A stretch of 9,875 bases of DNA, taken from positions 3,793 to 13,667 of the forward strand of contig CAJUMS010000073.1 of assembly GCA_910587465.1 (NCBI GenBank). The letters are read 5' to 3'. The notes below the pieces were generated by a model. It saw nothing but the letters and a program-made list of their open reading frames with translations, had not been told where the DNA came from and searched no databases. This DNA is from an uncultured Oscillospiraceae bacterium. Lineage in GTDB: Bacteria; Bacillota; Clostridia; Oscillospirales; Ruminococcaceae. Both the position numbers and the translations under genes were made by a program. How positions within the stretch are numbered: position 1 is the stretch's first letter; each line of letters begins with the position of its first letter. Of this stretch, positions 6,158-9,875 are shown in pieces.

Positions 6158-8083
6158 TTATGAATAGCTGCAGCACACAGAATATACCGTAATGCTGCCA
6201 TTTTTTGCCCCGATGTTTATTCTGTTGAGTTTGCTGAAATCAGATCCAAATGCTTTTACCATATCATTGTAGCTGCATTTTGCGTAGTAATGACCATTTG
6301 CAGAACCGTTCTCGAATGACTGAACCTTTGCCCATTCTGCCCCGCCCGACCAGCTTTGCAAAATCAATTCGATCTCGTTTCTAGATCCGGAGTATTCCAC
6401 ATAGAGATGACAATTGGGCGTGATCGAATATGTGTTGAAAGAGCCGCCGCTCTTTGCGGTATCAATGCATACTGCCTGTTCCCATGCGCCGCAGCTTGCC
6501 TTGCCCCAGAATGCAGATACATATGATGAGTTTCCGTTCTGACTGCTATTGCCGGACGAAGAACTGCCGGAAGTACCGGAACTGCTCGCGCTGCCGCATT
6601 TTTCGAGATACCAGAGTTGATTGTTGTTGCCAAGATACTTCCACTGGTTAACGTTTGCACCGCTTGATTTACTGTGTCCGTAAACCTCAATAGCGGAGTA
6701 GCAGTTGGATATTTTTGTCTTTATCGCATACGCGTCACCGATTTTTACAAGCTGGAATTTCTGATGATCGCCGCCTCGGTTTGACCATTGGATAATATTC
6801 GCGCCATCGGCTTTGCTGGCATTGGTAACGTCCAGACCGCCTTTAAAATCGGAGCTGCCCGTAAGTATGCTGTAATAGCCGTTCCCGTCGCTCACCAGCT
6901 TGAACTGCTGTGCGTGGCAGCCGTTAAAATCATGCTGCTGAATATTTGTGCCGTTGTTCGCACTGCCGTAGTAAACATCAAGATATTTTCCGCTGTTTTT
7001 ATTCTTTATGTAGTAAGTGCCATCCAGACCGAGTACACCGCCGTTATTGTTTGTGTTTGAGGAAGATGATCCATACGTATATACGGAGCATTTTGAAGCG
7101 GTGTTTTTAATCCCGTTGGTGCTGTAAAACAGAGTGTTGCCCCAGTCGGTAAGCCTTTTGCCGTCGCGGTCCACTGCAAGATCAAGATAGCTCCAGTCAG
7201 AACCGTTGCCGATCCACGACCAGCCAAGGTATCCCACGCCCTTGCTCTTGCAATAGCTCATTATAGTCATTTCGTCAACATCGCCGTTTGTATGATAGCA
7301 ACCGAATTCGCCAATAATAACGGGAACACCGATGTTAAGCGAGTTGTTGATATTGCTTTTAACGGTAGTTGCATCGCCGCCCGCATACTCATACATATGA
7401 ATGGAGAACATTGTGTTCTTCTCGCTGTCGGCATTGAAAACATCTTTGCCGTAGTAACAGATAGAATCGGGGTATTGTCCCCAGCCCGCACAGTCAACGA
7501 TCAGTGTATTTTTGATGCCTGCGTTTCTCAATGTGCGAATTGCGCTTTTGTTACCATCCGCCCATGCCGCGCCGTTCCATGTTCCGTACCATTCGTTGGC
7601 AATGTTGAGAAGAACGTACTTACGGTTGTTGTTGAGAAGGTCCTTAAGATTTTTCCAAAAGTCTACTGCTCTGTTAAGTTCCAAGATACTGTCGCTGCCT
7701 GTTGCATCGTGAACTTCGAGAATGCATACAAGATCGTTGCTCTTACACCATTCTACAATATTTACAACCTCGTTGTAGGATGTTTTGTTGTATTTGGCAC
7801 CATTGGAAAGTACAACTCTTACCGTGTTTGCGCCAAGGTTTGCCGCGGCTTTAATGGAAGCCTGTGTATCCGAAGGAAACCATGCATGCGCGATATTTAC
7901 ACCGCGCATTATAAACGCGTTGCCGTTCGCGTCACGGAGAGTCGTTCCGCTTACATAAAATCCCGCTTCCGATGCAGCGTGCGTGTTGACGTTCAGCGCT
8001 TCCGAAACAAAAAACAGTGAGATAAGCATTATTAGTGCCATCATCGCGCTTAAAACCTTTTTGAAGTTGCAAGTGCTTGTCAT
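6158..8083 (-). CDS. Secreted GH5 (subfamily 8-like) endo-beta-1,4-mannanase with ricin-type and C-terminal carbohydrate-binding modules
   Basis: The protein has 641 residues from the ATG at 8083-8081. AAGGAAGA at 8091-8098 is well placed for it, and too close for the in-frame TTG at 8089. Residues 1-37 are a signal peptide: a lysine pair, a hydrophobic core near 10-26, and T-H-A-A around the cut. The catalytic domain spans about 38-335. It shows F-Y-V-S-G, M-R-G-V-N, E-V-H-D-A-T-G, N-I-A-N-E-W-Y-G-T-W (acid/base Glu164), H-M-Y-E-Y-A-G-G-D and V-I-I-G-E-F-G (nucleophile Glu259), all hallmarks of bacterial GH5 mannanases that cut mannan internally. About 352-496 is a ricin-type beta-trefoil (CBM13-like) with three repeats. 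A Ser/Gly linker (498-519) leads to a cysteine-containing C-terminal module of about 120 residues, probably carbohydrate-binding but unassigned. No dockerin or sortase signal is seen, so it is likely a free extracellular enzyme. The gene is monocistronic. Confidence 0.93.
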   Translation of the reverse strand: MTSTCNFKKVLSAMMALIMLISLFFVSEALNVNTHAASEAGFYVSGTTLRDANGNAFIMRGVNIAHAWFPSDTQASIKAAANLGANTVRVVLSNGAKYNKTSYNEVVNIVEWCKSNDLVCILEVHDATGSDSILELNRAVDFWKNLKDLLNNNRKYVLLNIANEWYGTWNGAAWADGNKSAIRTLRNAGIKNTLIVDCAGWGQYPDSICYYGKDVFNADSEKNTMFSIHMYEYAGGDATTVKSNINNSLNIGVPVIIGEFGCYHTNGDVDEMTIMSYCKSKGVGYLGWSWIGNGSDWSYLDLAVDRDGKRLTDWGNTLFYSTNGIKNTASKCSVYTYGSSSSNTNNNGGVLGLDGTYYIKNKNSGKYLDVYYGSANNGTNIQQHDFNGCHAQQFKLVSDGNGYYSILTGSSDFKGGLDVTNASKADGANIIQWSNRGGDHQKFQLVKIGDAYAIKTKISNCYSAIEVYGHSKSSGANVNQWKYLGNNNQLWYLEKCGSASSSGTSGSSSSGNSSQNGNSSYVSAFWGKASCGAWEQAVCIDTAKSGGSFNTYSITPNCHLYVEYSGSRNEIELILQSWSGGAEWAKVQSFENGSANGHYYAKCSYNDMVKAFGSDFSKLNRINIGAKNGSITVYSVCCSYS

Positions 8084-8119
8084 AATCAAATCTTCCTTTC
8101 AAAATGACTTACAAATCGA

Positions 8120-8131
8120 GTAATCGATTAC
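8120..8131. promoter_or_regulatory. LacI-family-type operator in the mannanase leader
   Basis: GTAATCGATTAC is a perfect 12-base palindrome with the central CG expected of LacI-family sites. It lies about 20-30 bases downstream of the predicted mRNA start and 37 bases before the start codon, so a bound repressor would block the transcript. Regulation by a sugar-responsive LacI-type protein is inferred; no such regulator is encoded in the window. Confidence 0.6.
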
Positions 8132-8158
8132 ACAAAACTTAATGCTTTACTGGTTTTT

Positions 8159-8187
8159 AGTTTATCATTAAGTTATCAATTTGTCAA
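8159..8187 (-). promoter_or_regulatory. Promoter of the mannanase gene
   Basis: On the minus strand TTGACA (8187-8182) and TAAACT (8164-8159) are separated by 17 bases, with a TGA extended -10 element directly before TAAACT. The predicted start is near 8152, about 70 bases before the ATG. Confidence 0.75.
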
Positions 8188-8483
8188 TATATTTTAAATA
8201 ATTTTGCCTGTAATTAAGTTAATTCTCTCTTTATGCCAAATTGCAGCGTGCGCATTTGTGCATTATTGACATGTTTTTTTGCAAATGTGGAAAATGATAA
8301 CGCTTATCGCTGGGCATATGGCGTTATAAAATTAAGTAAATTACTTTGCAAAAGAGCTTTTTCGGGGATGGCTTGTCACCTTTTTTTGTGGATTATAAGA
8401 TACTGCAGTAATGCTGCTTTCAAGACTGCTGAAATAATTATACAAAACGAATAAGTTGAATCCGTATAAAAGCTTTTATCTAA
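8188..8483. other. AT-rich non-coding stretch with a GATAA-type palindrome
   Basis: I see no convincing gene here. The one open frame on the plus strand (8233-8454) lacks a ribosome binding site and looks like random translation. At 8296-8308 GATAA and TTATC flank CGC. The wider sequence TGATAACGCTTATC partly resembles a catabolite-repression (cre) or LacI-type site, but misses several consensus positions. It lies about 110 bases upstream of the mannanase -35 box. Confidence 0.4.
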
Positions 8484-8771
8484 AGGTTCTACTGTATTGC
8501 CGAAGAGGACAAAGACCAGCCGTTGGGCAGATACGAACTTTATGCCAAAAAGGACTGCGCACTGCTTATAACTGAGACTGACAACTTCTTTTGGACATTT
8601 GAACAGGCAGTATCATACTACAAATTTACATTAGTCAACTATATCGGATTCCATGATAATGGTATATTGCTTACCGGCGGCTGCAGCGACACGAACAGTA
8701 AACCTCAGATAGACAAGACCGAGCATCTGACTGCTGCATATCAATTTGGGAAGAAGGTATACGAAGAATGA
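8484..8771 (+). pseudogene. C-terminal remnant of a flavodoxin / NADPH-dependent FMN reductase-like protein
   Basis: The frame is open from just after a stop at 8481 to the TGA at 8769-8771, but has no proper start codon or ribosome binding site. It encodes F-Y-C-I-A-E-E-D, then C-A-L-L-I-T-E-T-D, Y-Y-K-F-T-L-V-N-Y-I-G-F, G-I-L-L-T-G-G-C and a final L-T-A-A-Y-Q-F-G-K-K-V-Y-E-E. That pattern resembles the second half of iron-sulfur flavoprotein or FMN reductase-type flavodoxin-fold proteins, roughly 95 of about 200 residues. The FMN phosphate-binding loop near the N-terminus is missing. It is most likely a deletion remnant. An unusual short TTG-initiated gene at 8523 is possible but less likely. 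Confidence 0.6.
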
Positions 8772-8857
8772 AGCTTCTCTCGTAGACCGATATGTGAACG
8801 TCTCAATGGTTTTGTTAGTGGTTAACCAAAATTTATGTGGCTGTTTAAAAAAAGTAC

Positions 8858-8886
8858 TTGATAAACCAAAGGTATTGTGATATAAT
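8858..8886 (+). promoter_or_regulatory. Strong promoter ahead of the tRNA-Leu remnant
   Basis: TTGATA (8858-8863) and a perfect TATAAT (8881-8886) are exactly 17 bases apart. The predicted start near 8893 gives a 31-base leader before the tRNA-like sequence. It looks like an intact stable-RNA promoter. Confidence 0.75.
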
Positions 8887-8923
8887 ATTATATGTTCAGT
8901 GGGAGACTGCTGAGTTTTAATAT

Positions 8924-8977
8924 GCAGATGTGGCGGAAATGGCAGACGAGCTGGCTTCGGGTTGCGTCACGGCAGTG
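8924..8977 (+). pseudogene. Broken tRNA-Leu gene (5' half only)
   Basis: The sequence beginning GCAGATG-T-GGCGGAAATGGCAGACG matches the acceptor strand, position 8 and D-arm of a class II leucine tRNA. The next bases resemble the anticodon arm: CTGGC (8951-8955) can pair with GGCAG (8971-8975) apart from one mismatch. However, the loop between them is 15 bases instead of 7. The D-stem also has an A (8949) where C is expected. A variable arm, T-arm and 3' acceptor strand (CATCTGC would be needed) are absent before the terminator at 8995. No valid leucine anticodon can be placed; a normal register would give CGG. It cannot be a working tRNA. Promoter and terminator survive, so a short RNA of unknown worth may still be made. 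Confidence 0.65.
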
Positions 8978-8994
8978 AAAGAATTTGATTTTTT

Positions 8995-9021
8995 AGCGCT
9001 TTTGTGTGGAAAGCGCTTTTT
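8995..9021 (+). terminator. Intrinsic terminator after the tRNA-Leu remnant
   Basis: AGCGCTTT (8995-9002) pairs perfectly with AAAGCGCT (9010-9017) around a seven-base loop, and a T run starts at 9017 and continues TTTTTATGTTTT. With the promoter at 8858-8886 it defines a transcript of about 125 bases. Confidence 0.85.
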
Positions 9022-9056
9022 ATGTTTTCTCCATAACTATAATGAGTTGCAAGCTA

Positions 9057-9338
9057 ATGTCAGAAATTCAAAACCCTAAATACTCATGTCCAAGCAATGA
9101 GATAACCAAGCCGTTGGCAGAGCGATTGGTGTCCTATGGAGTGGATGTTGTTTGGATAAATGGGATTTAAAAGAGTGGCAGGATAAGTATGCCTTCATGG
9201 AGAAATGCGTTAACGATCCCGATGTTTGTAAAGTTTTGATAATATGTGATAAGTCATATACTGAAAAAGCTAACAACAGACTGGGTGGTGTTGGTGATGA
9301 AACATCAATTATTTCTCCTGAAATATATGGAAAAACTA
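9057..9338 (+). pseudogene. Truncated, frameshifted SEFIR/TIR-like domain gene (defence-type)
   Basis: An ATG at 9057 opens M-S-E-I-Q-N-P-K, then L-A-E-R-L-V-S-Y-G-V-D-V-V. The next frame continues D-K-W-D-L-K-E-W-Q-D-K-Y-A-F-M-E, K-V-L-I-I-C-D-K-S-Y-T-E-K-A and G-G-V-G-D-E-T, ending in I-I-S-P-E-I-Y-G-K. This is the conserved N-terminal core of bacterial SEFIR domains (TIR relatives), some of which act as NAD-degrading anti-phage effectors. One T seems lost near 9148-9151 (GTT-GTT-TTG-GAT expected), giving an early stop. The strand-A region (usually V-F-I-S-Y-S-W-S) is shortened to Y-S-C-P. The IS5-family element cuts the gene off at 9339, so everything after about residue 95 is missing. It is inactive. 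Confidence 0.75.
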
Positions 9339-9346
9339 GAGCCTGT

Positions 9347-9875
9347 TCACATTAAAACAGCATCTAAAATCATGGCAAAAGAAATAAACGCAATAAAAAT
9401 AATATCAAGTTTGTCATAGCGGGTAAACACCTTGCGAAAGCGTTTCAAGCGGCGAAAATATCCTTCAATTTCATTTCTGCGTTTGTATAGTTCTTTATCG
9501 TACTCCCAAGGAGATTTGCGGTTTTTCTTCGGCGGAACCGCGGAAATAAATCCGCTGTCCAATGCGGCTTGGCGCGTTGCTTTATCTTCGTAAGCGCAAT
9601 CCATAAGCAGCGGATGTTTATCGTGCGAAACTATATTCCCGATCAAAGCTTTCCCTTCTGGAGCATCATGATTATTTCCTAAAGAAAGATGAAATGCTAA
9701 CGCAAATTCGGCAGACGCGGAAGCCAAATGAATTTTTGTTGTAAACCCCCTTTTGAGTGTCCGATACTTTGCTCACCGCAAGATTTTCTTGCTCCCGCAG
9801 CGTCCGGGTGAACCTTTACGGTTGTGCTGTCAACGCATACGATTTCGGTTCTGATGTCAATTATATTTTTGTTTT
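9347..9875 (-). CDS. IS5-family transposase, OrfA/OrfB made by -1 frameshift (5' end missing)
   Basis: The minus strand enters from 9873 in the OrfA frame with I-V-C-V-D-S-T-T-V-K-V-H-P-D-A-A-G-A and Q-S-I-G-H-S-K-G-G. That frame alone stops at 9699-9697. Shifting by -1 at 9742-9748 continues F-T-T-K-I-H-L-A-S-A, N-N-H-D-A-P-E-G-K, L-L-M-D-C-A-Y-E-D, P-P-K-K-N-R and R-R-N-E-I-E-G-Y-F-R-R-L-K-R-F, to a TGA at 9349-9347. The DDE residues are all visible: Asp in V-D-S-T, Asp in L-L-M-D-C and Glu in N-E-I-E-G. About 175 residues are in the window; the N-terminal, DNA-binding part is outside. No decay is seen, so the element may be active. Confidence 0.88.
9742..9748 (-). promoter_or_regulatory. 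Programmed -1 ribosomal frameshift site of the transposase
   Basis: Read on the minus strand in the OrfA frame the bases are G-GGT-TTA, a canonical X-XXY-YYZ slippery heptamer. Slipping back by one gives GGG-TTT and moves straight into the OrfB frame, which otherwise has an in-frame TGA a short way upstream and no good start. The preceding AAAAGGGGG run may help. I did not identify a stimulatory hairpin with confidence. Confidence 0.65.

Larger units (their letters stand above)
9339..9875 (-). mobile_element. IS5-family insertion sequence (IS427-group-like), right part outside the window
   Basis: The element's 3' end is placed at GAGCCTGTTCAC (9339-9350), which resembles IS427-group terminal repeats and directly follows the broken SEFIR reading frame. 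The bases before it (CTA, then G) fit the TA or CTAG targets used by this group. The transposase stop codon lies inside the terminal repeat, as is usual there. The other end and the target duplication are beyond 9875, so the exact boundary is provisional to a few bases. Confidence 0.8.

Noticed and set aside
7292..8020. A 242-codon open frame on the plus strand opposite the mannanase catalytic domain
   Set aside because: It is a cysteine- and valine-rich antisense shadow of a clearly real gene, with no ribosome binding site and no recognisable motif.
8233..8454. A 73-codon open frame on the plus strand
   Set aside because: No Shine-Dalgarno sequence, no family-like pattern, and it lies in an AT-rich intergenic zone.
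1..9875. CRISPR arrays, rRNA genes, riboswitches and replication origins
   Set aside because: No regularly spaced repeats, no rRNA-like segments, no recognisable riboswitch core and no iteron or DnaA-box cluster were seen on reading.

Overview
The window looks like chromosomal DNA of a low-to-moderate-GC, polysaccharide-degrading Firmicute, probably a Ruminococcus-like member of the Clostridia. This is an inference. It rests on strong AGGAGG-type ribosome binding sites, consensus TATAAT promoters, AT-rich gaps, clostridial-style one-component regulators, and a secreted multimodular beta-mannanase of the kind found in gut or rumen fibre degraders.

Left part (1-5272, all + strand): a run of ligand-sensing regulators with no transporter or enzyme between them. 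An AraC-type regulator with a GyrI-like C-terminal domain (27-956) is followed by an XRE-type repressor with a large unassigned C-terminal domain (1203-2456), which has its own promoter and a palindromic operator over the transcription start. Next comes a MerR-type regulator with a GyrI-like domain (2617-3567), read from a promoter with the 19-bp spacer and spacer dyad typical of MerR targets. Behind it lie an unrecognised protein with a C-terminal cysteine cluster (3628-4719) and a stand-alone GyrI-like domain protein (4841-5272). Three separate GyrI-like modules therefore lie within about 5 kb. The AraC gene also carries a strong internal ribosome binding site that could release its GyrI-like domain as a free protein.

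Middle (5273-6157): decayed DNA. It holds the C-terminal third of an IS256-family transposase (- strand), abutting a frameshifted C-terminal piece of an M20-family amidohydrolase/peptidase (+ strand). A strong hairpin then closes the convergent mannanase gene.

6158-8190 (- strand): a secreted GH5 beta-mannanase (subfamily 8-like) with a signal peptide, catalytic domain, ricin-type beta-trefoil, Ser-rich linker and an extra C-terminal module. Its promoter is clear, and a perfect 12-bp palindrome of LacI-family type sits downstream of the predicted start point, which suggests control by a sugar-responsive repressor.

Right part (8190-9875): another decayed zone. It has a non-coding stretch, the C-terminal remnant of a flavodoxin/NADPH-dependent FMN reductase-like protein, and a full promoter driving a broken tRNA-Leu that ends in a terminator. 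Then comes a frameshifted bacterial SEFIR/TIR-like gene (a family linked to anti-phage defence), cut off by an IS5-family element whose transposase is made by an apparent -1 frameshift. The element runs off the right edge.

No clearly new intact system is proven here. The best candidates are the GyrI-like sensor cluster with its cysteine-cluster partner protein, and the tRNA remnant next to the dead SEFIR gene.
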